From Alphaproteobacteria bacterium (GTDB lineage Bacteria; Pseudomonadota; Alphaproteobacteria; Caulobacterales; Aquidulcibacteraceae): a stretch of 50,964 nt of DNA. Shown here piece by piece: positions 1 to 7,220 of this stretch. A program made the translations under genes and the position numbers. The notes under the pieces are model-generated. The model saw nothing but the letters and a program-made list of their open reading frames with translations, was not told the DNA's origin and did no database searches. Location: assembly GCA_026400735.1 (NCBI GenBank), contig JAPLOL010000062.1, positions 1 to 50,964 on the forward strand, given 5' to 3'. How positions within the stretch are numbered: position 1 is the stretch's first letter; the number at the start of each line of letters is the position of its first letter.

Positions 1-130
1 CACCATGCGTGCGCACTTGCGCATCTGCGGGCGTGGCCAGGCACATCGCGGCAAACGCCGCGCAGAGCGCAACGCCGCCTCGCACGAAGCGAGACGGCGC
101 GCTCAAAAAGGTGGCCGTGTTGCGGATCAT
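1..130 (-). CDS. Secreted protein, N-terminal part only (cut by window edge)
   Basis: An ATG at 130-128 overlaps the TGA of the preceding small gene (ATGA) and opens a frame running off the left edge. The 43 visible residues begin MIRNTATFLSAPSRFVRGG, followed by a hydrophobic stretch (VALCAAFAAMCLATPADAQ) that is a typical Sec signal peptide with a cleavage site after ADAQ. Only about five mature residues are visible, so the function cannot be read. Overlap with the upstream stop implies translational coupling, making it the third gene of the operon that starts with the Asn/Ser/Asp repeat protein at 588-2675. If this is a Fap-like fibre operon, a periplasmic peptidase or outer-membrane export component would be expected here; that is inference. 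Confidence 0.75.
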   Translation of the reverse strand, partial: MIRNTATFLSAPSRFVRGGVALCAAFAAMCLATPADAQVRTHG

Positions 131-513
131 GAACCCGGAACTGGCGCCAGCACGACAGAGACGTTCATGCTGGATTGAAGGTTGTTGTTGTGTCCGGTGT
201 TAATCACGAAGTTGCCGATCCCGTCATAGCCGGAAAAAGCGCCTGACCCGAGGTTCACCTGCCCGGAGCTGACAGTGTCGCCAGTCACCGAATTGCCTGT
301 GTTCGTCGCGGTCAAAACTTGCCCCGTATCGATCACCACCTCGACGCCCGTCCCTCCAGAGAGGGCGCCCATGTCTTCCAAGCTCAGAAGCTCCGTTTCG
401 TCAGCCGGGGCTGGCGAACCCGAAGCGGGAAGGGCTTCATGAGCTGATGCTGCGCTGGCCGAAACCAGAACCGCGGCGATCAGGATCCCTCTCACTTTGG
501 TCACGCTCTTCAT
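127..513 (-). CDS. Small Sec-exported protein with double-glycine-like motif; fibre-subunit candidate
   Basis: 128 residues. The start at 513 is chosen over an in-frame ATG ten codons upstream because AAGGAAGG lies about 8 bases before it. Residues 1 to about 25 form a signal peptide (MKSVTKVRGILIAAVLVSAS). A short acidic segment then carries LLSLEDMGALSGG, which matches the leader consensus of C39-peptidase substrates (L-12, S-11, hydrophobic -7 and -4, GG). The remaining ~75 residues are Asn/Gly/Ser/Thr-rich beta-prone sequence ending in a module (GAFSGYDGIGNFVINTG...NNNLQ) that also closes the neighbouring 695-residue protein. No Cys and no membrane helix after the signal. It lies 74 bases downstream of the repeat gene and overlaps the next gene by ATGA. 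I do not know a named family; Fap/curli-like minor subunit is my best guess. Confidence 0.8.
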   Translation of the reverse strand: MKSVTKVRGILIAAVLVSASAASAHEALPASGSPAPADETELLSLEDMGALSGGTGVEVVIDTGQVLTATNTGNSVTGDTVSSGQVNLGSGAFSGYDGIGNFVINTGHNNNLQSSMNVSVVLAPVPGS

Positions 514-546
514 TGTGCGCGCCTTCCTTCTTTGTAGAGGCAAGAA

Positions 547-576
547 CCAGGCCGATGGGCGAACCCACCGGCCTGG
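547..576 (-). terminator. Intergenic hairpin with TTCG tetraloop (attenuator or mRNA-stabilising)
   Basis: Between the repeat gene stop (588) and the next gene start (513), the minus strand reads CCAGGCCGGTGGG-TTCG-CCCATCGGCCTGG: a 13-bp stem with one G-U pair and an extra-stable UUCG loop. The bases that follow (TTCTTG) are too poor in T for a strong terminator. A partial attenuator or a 3' end protecting the repeat-gene message would fit, letting the large subunit be made in excess of the downstream genes. Confidence 0.55.
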
Positions 577-587
577 CCTTAACCGCC

Positions 588-2675
588 TTACGGACGGCCG
601 TTGCCGAACGTGACGTTGGCGTTGGCGCCGACGGCTGTCGCCGCTTGGTTCGCCGAGGCCATGCCAGTGTTCATGCTGGACGTGTTGATGCCGCCGAAGT
701 TAGCAAACGCGCCGCCGTCCATCGAAATGTCACCGGTTGCGATTTCGCCTTCTTTGAAGCCATGGGCATCGATTTGGATGTCCGTCACGAGAGCGCCGAG
801 TTCCATCGACGTGACAACCATCGTGGTGGTTGAGTTGTCAGCGTTGTAGGAGTCTTCGACCCGCGTGTTGTTCGAGTCTTCCACCCGCACCGAGTTGTCG
901 GTGTTGAAGGAGTCTTCGTTACGAACGTCGGTGTTGAACGAGTCATCAACCGAGTGATCGTCGTTGAACGAGTCTTCGTTGCGGACCGAGTTGTCCGTGT
1001 TGAATGAGTCATCGTTCTCAACCGAGTTATCGGTGTTGAACGAGTCGTCGTTGTTGGTCGAGTTGTCGTTGCCGCTGTTGGCGACGTCGACGTTGACAGA
1101 GTTGTTGCTGTTGTCGGTCAGCGTGTTGTTCGACGCAACAGTGTTGAACGATTCGTCATTCTCGACCGAGTTATCGGTGTTGAACGAGTCGTCGTTGTTG
1201 GTCGAGTTGTCGTTGCCGCTGTCGGCTACGTTGACGTTCGTCGAGTTGTTGCTGTTGTCCGTCAGCGTGTTGTTCGACGCCACCGTGTTGAACGATTCGT
1301 CGTTATCAACCGAGTTGTCCGTGTTCACGGAGTTGTCGTTGCCCGAGTCGGCAACGGCCACGTTGAGGTTCGTCGAGTTGTTCGAGTTGTCGGTGTTGAT
1401 TGAGTCGTCCGAGTTGAACGAGCCGTCGTTGTCGTCGCCCGCCTGGCGCCAGTCGGCGTCAGTGTAGTCTTGCGCGTTGACGATGCTTTGGTCGCCGCCG
1501 ACTTGGCTGTTGCGATCGCCGTCGATCGACTGGCTGTTGCCAGTGTCATCAACCGCGACGGCCAGGTTGGTCGAGTTGTTCGAGTTATCGGTGTTAACCG
1601 AGTTGTCGTTGCCTGAGTCGGCAACGGCGACGTTCGTCGAATTGTCCGAATTGTCGTTGCCGCTGTCAGCGATCGCGAGGTTCGTCGAATTGTTCGAGTT
1701 GTCGGTGTTGACCGAGTTGTCGTTGCCGCTGTCGGCGATGTTCAGCGAGTTGTTGCTGTTGTCCGTCAGCGTGTTGCCGGATGCAACGGTGTTACCCGAG
1801 GCAACGGTGTTGTAGGACTCATCGTTGCCGGCGTCAGCAACGGCGACGTTCGTCGAGTTGTTGCTGTTGTCGGTGTTGACCGAGTTGTCGTTGCCGCTGT
1901 CAGCAACCGACAGGTTCGTCGAGTTGTTGCTGTTGTCGGTCAACGTGTTGCCCGAAGCGACGTTGTTGTAGGACTCGTCGTTGCCGGCATCAGCGACTGC
2001 GACGTTCGTCGAGTTGTTGCTGTTGTCGGTGTTGGTCGAGTTGTCGTTGCCGCTGTCGGCGATGTTCAACGAGTTGTCCGAGTTGTCGGTGTTGACTGAG
2101 TTGTCAACGCCATTGCCCGAGAAGTTGCCGTTGCCGGAGTCAGCCACGTCAACGTTTGTCGAGTTGTCGTCGCCGTTACCCGAGAAGTTGCCATTGCCGC
2201 TGTCGGCGATGTCGGTCGAGTTGTCGTCGCCATTGCCCGAGAAATTGCCGTTGCCGCTGTCGGCGACGTCAACGTTCGTCGAGTTGTTGGTGTTGTCGGT
2301 GTTCGTCGAGTTGTCGTTGCCTGAGTCGGCGACGGCCAGATTCACGTTCGTCGAGTTGTCCGAGTTGTCGGTGTTGAACGAGTCTTCGTTCTTGGTCTCG
2401 TTCTCGTTCTTGACTTCTTGGTTGAACGAATCTTCGACCGAAGTGTCGATCGTCGTGGTTTCTTGGTTCGAATAAGAATCCGCGCTTTGCGACGAGTTGA
2501 ACGAGTCTTCAGCGGTAAATTCGTTCTCGGTCTCGCTGTTGTCGACCGTTGCGGTGCTGTCGTCGTATGCGACGGCGTTGCCGTCATCCATACCCGGCGC
2601 GCCAGCCCAAGCAGCCGGCGCGAACGCCAGACCGAGGGCAACAGCACAAACCGAGCTCAAAAGCTTCAGTTGCAT
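588..2675 (-). CDS. Asn/Asp/Ser/Thr-rich repeat protein, secreted; candidate fibre/amyloid or adhesin subunit
   Basis: 695 residues. The start at 2675 has GGAGG 9 bases upstream and gives a clean signal peptide (MQLKLLSSVCAVALGLAFAP, AWA cleavage). From about residue 60 to 610 the protein is almost wholly low-complexity repeats of two kinds: TDNSNNSTNVAVADSGNDNS-like units near the centre and DSFNTDNSVENDE-like units near both ends. Three GNGNFSGNGDDNST units sit early. It has almost no Lys/Arg and no Cys after the signal, so it is very acidic. The last ~80 residues change character: TSMELGAL, then GGAFANFGGINTSSMNTG...ANQAATAVGANANV, which parallels the C-terminus of the next gene. Regular spacing of Asn/Ser suggests a beta-solenoid or cross-beta fibre; the NQ-rich C-terminal pattern recalls Fap repeats. 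A Sec signal and lack of GGxGxD repeats argue against type I secretion. Confidence 0.8.
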   Translation of the reverse strand: MQLKLLSSVCAVALGLAFAPAAWAGAPGMDDGNAVAYDDSTATVDNSETENEFTAEDSFNSSQSADSYSNQETTTIDTSVEDSFNQEVKNENETKNEDSFNTDNSDNSTNVNLAVADSGNDNSTNTDNTNNSTNVDVADSGNGNFSGNGDDNSTDIADSGNGNFSGNGDDNSTNVDVADSGNGNFSGNGVDNSVNTDNSDNSLNIADSGNDNSTNTDNSNNSTNVAVADAGNDESYNNVASGNTLTDNSNNSTNLSVADSGNDNSVNTDNSNNSTNVAVADAGNDESYNTVASGNTVASGNTLTDNSNNSLNIADSGNDNSVNTDNSNNSTNLAIADSGNDNSDNSTNVAVADSGNDNSVNTDNSNNSTNLAVAVDDTGNSQSIDGDRNSQVGGDQSIVNAQDYTDADWRQAGDDNDGSFNSDDSINTDNSNNSTNLNVAVADSGNDNSVNTDNSVDNDESFNTVASNNTLTDNSNNSTNVNVADSGNDNSTNNDDSFNTDNSVENDESFNTVASNNTLTDNSNNSVNVDVANSGNDNSTNNDDSFNTDNSVENDDSFNTDNSVRNEDSFNDDHSVDDSFNTDVRNEDSFNTDNSVRVEDSNNTRVEDSYNADNSTTTMVVTSMELGALVTDIQIDAHGFKEGEIATGDISMDGGAFANFGGINTSSMNTGMASANQAATAVGANANVTFGNGRP
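840..2520. repeat. Degenerate tandem repeats inside the repeat gene; best copy pair 1024-1311
   Basis: The coding repeats are also DNA repeats. The clearest is a 144-base (48-codon) tandem pair, 1024-1167 and 1168-1311, whose first ~55 bases (starting GAGTTATCGGTGTTGAACGA) are identical and which stay alignable to the end. Shorter units such as GAGTTGTCGTTGCCGCTGTC recur many times to 2330. Spacers are not unique, so this is not a CRISPR array. Copy number could change by recombination in steps that keep the reading frame. Confidence 0.85.
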
Positions 2676-2716
2676 TTCCAAATACCTCCGTACGCAATGA
2701 TGCCGGCGCCCCCCAT

Positions 2717-2825
2717 TGGTTAATGTTCGGGATGGTGCGGCCAGCTTTGCGCAAGTTACGGAGAGGCGAGAGACAATCTTGGTTAAACAACTCAATCGAG
2801 AAATACTGCGGTCGTTCCTGGTTAA
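2717..2825 (-). promoter_or_regulatory. Three TTAACCA motifs (CtrA half-site-like) in the 353-base intergenic region
   Basis: The gap 2676-3028 between the divergent repeat gene and sugar dehydratase is visibly more AT-rich than its surroundings. On the minus strand it contains TTAACCA three times (plus-strand TGGTTAA at 2717-2723, 2780-2786 and 2819-2825). The CtrA master regulator of alphaproteobacteria recognises TTAA-N7-TTAAC and the half-site TTAACCAT, so these may be CtrA sites. No full gapped site is present and no sigma-70 promoter is convincing. A short open frame here looks like chance. Confidence 0.4.
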
Positions 2826-3028
2826 TTTGCCTGTTTTTGCGCGAGAAGTTAAAGGCGATTTCCAATTCTATGAGAATTCACCAGAGTTATGGCGATTACT
2901 TGACGTTAGTCTTGAGCGATGTGTGATCGCAACACTCGCCGCCTATCAACGCCGCTCACTGGTCGGAAATGTTTCGCGCGTGTATTTGGTTGGGCGTGCG
3001 AATCGTGGGGAATGGGGACCTCTGGCCG

Positions 3029-4099
3029 ATGCTGTCGTTTGCTTTACGCAGGCCTGAGGGGCAGTTCGATCTCGCGGCTTTGAAAGCGTTTTTTGCGGGC
3101 AAGCGGGTCTTGATTACCGGGGCCGCTGGCAGCGTTGGCGGCGCCTTGTCGATGCAGCTCGCGAAGCTCGGCTGTGCGCACTTGGCGATGCTCGACCAAT
3201 TCGATCACGGGCTCATTGAGATTGTCGAGGCGGTGAAGCGCGCGGCGCCTGCCATGCAGACCACCGAGGCCTTATGCGACGTGCGCGATGAAGGGCGTTT
3301 AGACGCTTGGATGCGCCGCATCGAGCCTGATGTTGTAATTCACTCAGCGGCGCTGAAGCACGTTCACTTGGGCGAGCGCCATCCAGTCGAATGCGTGCTG
3401 ACGAACTTGGTTGGAGTGCGCAATGCCGTGGGCGCCGCAGCGAAGGCGGGCGCCGCGCATTTCGTGCTGATTTCATCGGACAAGGCCGCTGCACCCACTT
3501 GCGTTATGGGCGCTACCAAGCGTCTGGCTGAACTTTATCTCTACGGTTTCCAGCTCGAAGAGCCGACACCGATGAAGATGAAGTCCGTGCGCTTCGGTAA
3601 TGTGCTCGGGTCGCAGGGATCGGTTTTGCCGCGTTTCGCCGGGCAGATTGAAGCTGGTGGCCCGTTGGAGGTCACCCATCCCGACATGGAACGCTATTTC
3701 ATGTCCTCGGATGAAGCGGTGGGGCTCATTCTAAGCGTGACCGCGCTGGAACAGGAGCCGGGCGCCTATTTCATGGAGATGGGCGAGCCGGTTTCTATTC
3801 TTGATCTCGGCCGCGATCTCATCGCCAAGTCTGGTAAAGACATCGAAATCGAGTTCACCGGCCTTCGTCCGGGCGAGAAGCTCAGCGAGCAACTCACGGA
3901 CGACTACGATCAGATCCAGCCGTCAGGTTTGCCGAACGTTTTTCGCATCACGCCAGCGAGCGCCGACGCGTACATGACTTCAGCGGATGTGGCTCATCTT
4001 GAAGGTCTGGCGCGTACGATGGAAAACGCCATTGTGCGCCAGCGTGTGTTTGCGCACCTCGACGAGAGGCTGAGCCGCGAAGAGCGCGCCGTCGGTTAG
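3029..4099 (+). CDS. FlaA1/CapD-type nucleotide-sugar 4,6-dehydratase (short, soluble form)
   Basis: 356 residues from the ATG at 3029, which has GGGGA 10 bases upstream; an ATG at 2969 would add 20 residues without a good ribosome site. An N-terminal Rossmann fold carries [12 protein letters not shown] (NAD binding). The catalytic region reads [18 protein letters not shown], the Ser-Met-Lys triad of WbpM/FlaA1-class UDP-GlcNAc 4,6-dehydratases, where Met replaces the usual SDR Tyr. The family motifs [14 protein letters not shown] and [12 protein letters not shown] follow. The long members have N-terminal membrane helices and an extra domain; these are absent, so this one should be cytosolic. 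It would make a UDP-4-keto-6-deoxyhexose for surface polysaccharide. Its stop overlaps the convergent apt stop by four bases. Confidence 0.85.
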   Translation: MLSFALRRPEGQFDLAALKAFFAGKRVLITGAAGSVGGALSMQLAKLGCAHLAMLDQFDHGLIEIVEAVKRAAPAMQTTEALCDVRDEGRLDAWMRRIEPDVVIHSAALKHVHLGERHPVECVLTNLVGVRNAVGAAAKAGAAHFVLISSDKAAAPTCVMGATKRLAELYLYGFQLEEPTPMKMKSVRFGNVLGSQGSVLPRFAGQIEAGGPLEVTHPDMERYFMSSDEAVGLILSVTALEQEPGAYFMEMGEPVSILDLGRDLIAKSGKDIEIEFTGLRPGEKLSEQLTDDYDQIQPSGLPNVFRITPASADAYMTSADVAHLEGLARTMENAIVRQRVFAHLDERLSREERAVG

Positions 4100-4623
4100 T
4101 TGCCCTCGAAGGCGCACAGCGCCTCGGTCCGGAGCCCGAGATCTCGTAGCTTTTGCATGCCGCCAAGGTCCGGCAGGTCGATTACAAAGCTCACGCCCGC
4201 AACGGTGGCGCCCAAGCCTTCAATCAGCTTCACCGCCGCAAGCGCAGTGCCGCCGGTGGCGATAAGGTCATCGATGATCAGCACTTTTTCGCCAGCTTTC
4301 ACGGCATCCTCGTGCATCTCGACTGAGTCCACGCCGTATTCGAGTTGGTAGTCCTGTCGGAGCGTGCGCCAGGGGAGCTTTCCCTTTTTCCGCACCGGTG
4401 CGAACCCAACCGAGAGCTGATGCGCGACCGCGCCGCCGAGCACAAAGCCTCGCGCCTCGATTCCGGCGACTTTGTCGACGCCAACGCCCACATAGGGCTC
4501 GACGAGACGATCTATGGCGACACGCAGCGCGCGCGGATTTCCGAGCAGAGTTGTGATGTCACGGAACATCACACCAGGCTTCGGGTAATCTGGAATGGTG
4601 CGGATCGCGTCCCTTAGATCCAT
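4096..4623 (-). CDS. apt: Adenine phosphoribosyltransferase
   Basis: 175 residues, normal length for Apt. It converts adenine plus PRPP to AMP in purine salvage, in the cytosol. The PRPP-binding signature [14 protein letters not shown] is intact near residue 115, and the N-terminal adenine-site region ([18 protein letters not shown]) and KKGKLPW loop are typical of bacterial Apt. GGGAG lies about 7 bases before the ATG. It stands 21 bases downstream of tolC in the same direction, so it may be read through from the type I secretion operon. Its stop overlaps the stop of the convergent dehydratase (TTAG). Confidence 0.95.
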   Translation of the reverse strand: MDLRDAIRTIPDYPKPGVMFRDITTLLGNPRALRVAIDRLVEPYVGVGVDKVAGIEARGFVLGGAVAHQLSVGFAPVRKKGKLPWRTLRQDYQLEYGVDSVEMHEDAVKAGEKVLIIDDLIATGGTALAAVKLIEGLGATVAGVSFVIDLPDLGGMQKLRDLGLRTEALCAFEGN

Positions 4624-4644
4624 GCGCTGCTCCCGCGCCGACGA

Positions 4645-5949
4645 TCAGTTGGTGCGGCCGGTCGCAGTGTCCAGTGTGAGCACGCCCGTGGCCGCCAGCA
4701 AGGCGTAAGAGGCGACTGTAGCGTCGGCATTTGCGCGCACACGCCCGATCAGCGCATTGCGCGCTTCTTCTTCAGCGTCGAGCACGTCGAGCGTGGAGCG
4801 CAAACCATAGCCGCGTTCTCGTTCCGCGCCTTCGACCGCGATGGCGGAAGCTTCCACTTGCTCATTTGCGGCCGCGAGGACGTCGCGACTTGCCACAAGG
4901 TCGCTCCAGGCGGCGCTCACGTTTGCGATGACTTCGCGGCGCTGAGCTTCGGTTCGCGCCTCGGCGCGATCGACGTTGATCCGACTTTGGCGCGTGCGCG
5001 ACCAAGCGTAGCCGCCCTCAAAGAGCGGCATGCTGAATTGCGCGACGGCGCTTGAGCTCTCGCGCCGAGATTCGGAGGTGCTGAAGTCGCGGTTCTCCTC
5101 GGCGCGCCCGACGAGTGAAACTTGGGGGAGTAGCGCTGAGCGTTCGATCGTAACTTGTGCTTGGGCTGCGCGTTCAGCCTGTTGCGCCCTGGCGAGATCA
5201 GGGTGTTGCTCGTCAGCAAGGCGCACGGCTTCTTCCATCGAGTGCGGGGTCTGCGGCAGCGCCGCAACCGGCGTTAGGCCTTGCGGTGGACGCCCAACGA
5301 TCGCGATGTACCGCGCCTGTGAACTTTCCAGATCGGCACGCGCGCGCGCTAGTGCGGCTCGCGCGCCGGCGAGCCGCGTTTGTGCTTGAGCGACATCGGT
5401 GCGGCTCACTTCTCCGACATCGAGCCTGCGCCGCGTGCCTGCGAGCAAACGGCTCAATCCGTCCACGTGCTCTCCCCGCAAGCGAAGGATTTCTTGATCC
5501 CGCAGTACACCCACGTAGGCGTTGACGGTCGCCAGCAGCAGGTCTTGTTCGCGCGAGCGAAGTCCTTCGCGTGCAGCGGCGATGTTTGCGTTAGCGAGGC
5601 GCGCCTGGCCGCTGCGGCGGAAGCCGGTGAAGAGCTGTTGCGTGACTTGAGCCACACCGGTTGAGGGCGTGAGTTCGTCCTGCGTTGTGGTCGGTCCGAA
5701 GAAGCCGTTGGTGTCGCTTTCGACGTTCTGTATCCCCGTGCTCGCGCTTACGCCGAGCGACGGAAGATAGGAGGCGACTGCTTGCGCGCGCTCTTCCCGC
5801 GCCGCCCGCACCGCTAGTCGCGCTTCTTCGAGATTGGGGTTATTGGCGTGCGCGGCCACCAACGCATCATCGAGCGTGTCGGCATGCGCCGCGCACGGCG
5901 CGATCAGCGCTGGCGCAATAAGCGCTAGCGAAGCGAACAGGGTTCTCAT
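4645..5949 (-). CDS. tolC: TolC-family outer-membrane channel of a type I secretion system
   Basis: 434 residues from the ATG at 5949, preceded by GGGAGG; an upstream ATG nine codons earlier would spoil the signal peptide. The signal is MRTLFASLALIAPALIA, cleaved near AHA. Two long alpha-helical, Gln/Ala/Arg-rich repeats follow, each beginning with the TolC pattern (DDALVAAHANNPNLEEARL and EEAVRLADEQHPDLARAQQA), as expected of trimeric outer-membrane factors with an internal duplication. It starts 2 bases after the HlyD-type gene stop, so ABC ATPase, adaptor and channel form one operon. It provides the outer-membrane exit duct. Confidence 0.92.
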   Translation of the reverse strand: MRTLFASLALIAPALIAPCAAHADTLDDALVAAHANNPNLEEARLAVRAAREERAQAVASYLPSLGVSASTGIQNVESDTNGFFGPTTTQDELTPSTGVAQVTQQLFTGFRRSGQARLANANIAAAREGLRSREQDLLLATVNAYVGVLRDQEILRLRGEHVDGLSRLLAGTRRRLDVGEVSRTDVAQAQTRLAGARAALARARADLESSQARYIAIVGRPPQGLTPVAALPQTPHSMEEAVRLADEQHPDLARAQQAERAAQAQVTIERSALLPQVSLVGRAEENRDFSTSESRRESSSAVAQFSMPLFEGGYAWSRTRQSRINVDRAEARTEAQRREVIANVSAAWSDLVASRDVLAAANEQVEASAIAVEGAERERGYGLRSTLDVLDAEEEARNALIGRVRANADATVASYALLAATGVLTLDTATGRTN

Positions 5950-5951
5950 GT

Positions 5952-7220
5952 TCAGTCCTCCCGCAGGGAGCGCCACAGCGTCTGGTTCAGGGGCTCAAGC
6001 AAATATTGCAGCGCTGTGCGCTTGCGTGTCGGGATAACAACCTGCGCCGAGAGGCCTGCGCGCAGCGTGTGCTCGTCGCCCGCAGCCTCGGTCAGCCGCC
6101 GAAGTTCTTCCGGCGAGACGGCGACTTGCGCGACGAAATAACCTTGGCCCGATCGTTCGTCGATAAAACGGTCCGCAGACACTTGCCGAACTTCACCATA
6201 GACGAGCGGCAGATTGCGGCCGCCAAAGGCGCTGATGCGTACTTCTGTGCGCTGCCCAACTTTGAGATTATCCGCTGACTCCGGCGCTACGCGCGCTTCA
6301 ACGATCAGGTCTTGGCCTTCCGGCACAATGTCCATGAGCCGTTCGCCTGCGCGAACGACACCGCCAACGGTGTGAACCTGAAGGCCCACGACGACGCCTG
6401 CGACCGGTGCGCGAAGGCGTGTCAGCTCGAGCCGCTCCCGCGCTCCCGCGAGTTGCGGGGTCAATTCTGCCAGGCGCGCTTCCACTTGGCGCGAGTCGCC
6501 AAAGCGTTCTTGCTGTGTCGAAGCGATGAGCGAAGTCAGTTCAGAACGACGTCCTTGGAGTTCCGCGAGGCTGCGTTCCAAGGCGCGTACGCGCGTCATC
6601 GGCACGAGTTGCTCCTCGGCCAATGTTCGCATGCCTGAAAGTTCTTCGTTGAGCAGCGCTTCTTGCCGGTTCAGCGAGGTGATCTCGCCGCGATAGCCAG
6701 AAATGCGCGCGTCGTACGCGCTCCAGGAGCCGCCGCGTGCTTCGCGCCGATGCCGTTCGAATGCCGCGTCCGCGATTGCGGCATCGTCCGGCGAAAGCGC
6801 CGCCCATTCCGCTGGCCGTTGCAACGTACCCGAGCCGCTTTGTTCGGCGGCCAGCCGCGCGCGCTGCATCTGCAGATCGACGACCTGTGAGAGTAGGGCC
6901 TGTTCCTGCGCTACCAGTTCCGGCGAGCCCAGCTCGATCAGAACCTGGCCTTGAGCGACGCGGTCACCCTCTTCGACGTGGAGAGCGGAAACAATGCCCC
7001 CATCGCGATGCTGCACTGTCTGCCGATTGCCGGCGACGACGATCACACCGGGCGCCACCACCGCCGCGTCCAGGGGCGCAAATGCAGCCCAGCCGCCAAA
7101 TCCAAGGAAGAACACGAGAAGTGCAATCACTCCGCCGCGGATCTCCTTGCCGCCGGAATCGTCGGCGTTATCGAGATCAGACTCGAGCGTAGGCCGCCGG
7201 TTGAGAAGCTCGATGGTCAT
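5952..7220 (-). CDS. HlyD-family periplasmic adaptor of type I secretion
   Basis: 422 residues. An N-terminal cytosolic tail is followed by one membrane helix at about residues 30-50 (VIALLVFFLGFGGWAAFAPL). The biotinyl-lipoyl half-motifs are split around a coiled coil: VQHRDGGIVSALHVEEGDRVAQGQVLIEL and later LTRLRAPVAGVVVGLQVHTVGGVV. The middle third is a long Arg/Glu/Leu coiled coil, and the C-terminal beta domain is of the AprE/PrtE type. It bridges the inner-membrane ABC protein and TolC. Its ATG overlaps the stop of the ABC gene (ATGA), indicating coupled translation and 1:1 assembly. Confidence 0.93.
   Translation of the reverse strand: MTIELLNRRPTLESDLDNADDSGGKEIRGGVIALLVFFLGFGGWAAFAPLDAAVVAPGVIVVAGNRQTVQHRDGGIVSALHVEEGDRVAQGQVLIELGSPELVAQEQALLSQVVDLQMQRARLAAEQSGSGTLQRPAEWAALSPDDAAIADAAFERHRREARGGSWSAYDARISGYRGEITSLNRQEALLNEELSGMRTLAEEQLVPMTRVRALERSLAELQGRRSELTSLIASTQQERFGDSRQVEARLAELTPQLAGARERLELTRLRAPVAGVVVGLQVHTVGGVVRAGERLMDIVPEGQDLIVEARVAPESADNLKVGQRTEVRISAFGGRNLPLVYGEVRQVSADRFIDERSGQGYFVAQVAVSPEELRRLTEAAGDEHTLRAGLSAQVVIPTRKRTALQYLLEPLNQTLWRSLRED

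Noticed and set aside
964-2475. Long plus-strand open frames opposite the repeat gene (Leu/Ser/Glu-rich)
   Set aside because: They are mirror images of the D/N/S repeat codons; no signal peptide, no ribosome site and no family. The minus frame has all of these.
840-2520. CRISPR array
   Set aside because: The repeats are coding, variable in length, contiguous, and have no unique spacers or cas genes nearby.
588-2675. Repeat protein as RTX substrate of the adjacent type I exporter
   Set aside because: GNGNFSGNGDD resembles an RTX turn only loosely; there is no GGxGxDxUx series and the protein has an N-terminal Sec signal.
2716-3057. Possible 113-residue gene in the gap before the sugar dehydratase
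   Set aside because: AT-rich, no recognisable domain, overlaps the dehydratase start, and the region carries the TTAACCA boxes expected of a promoter.
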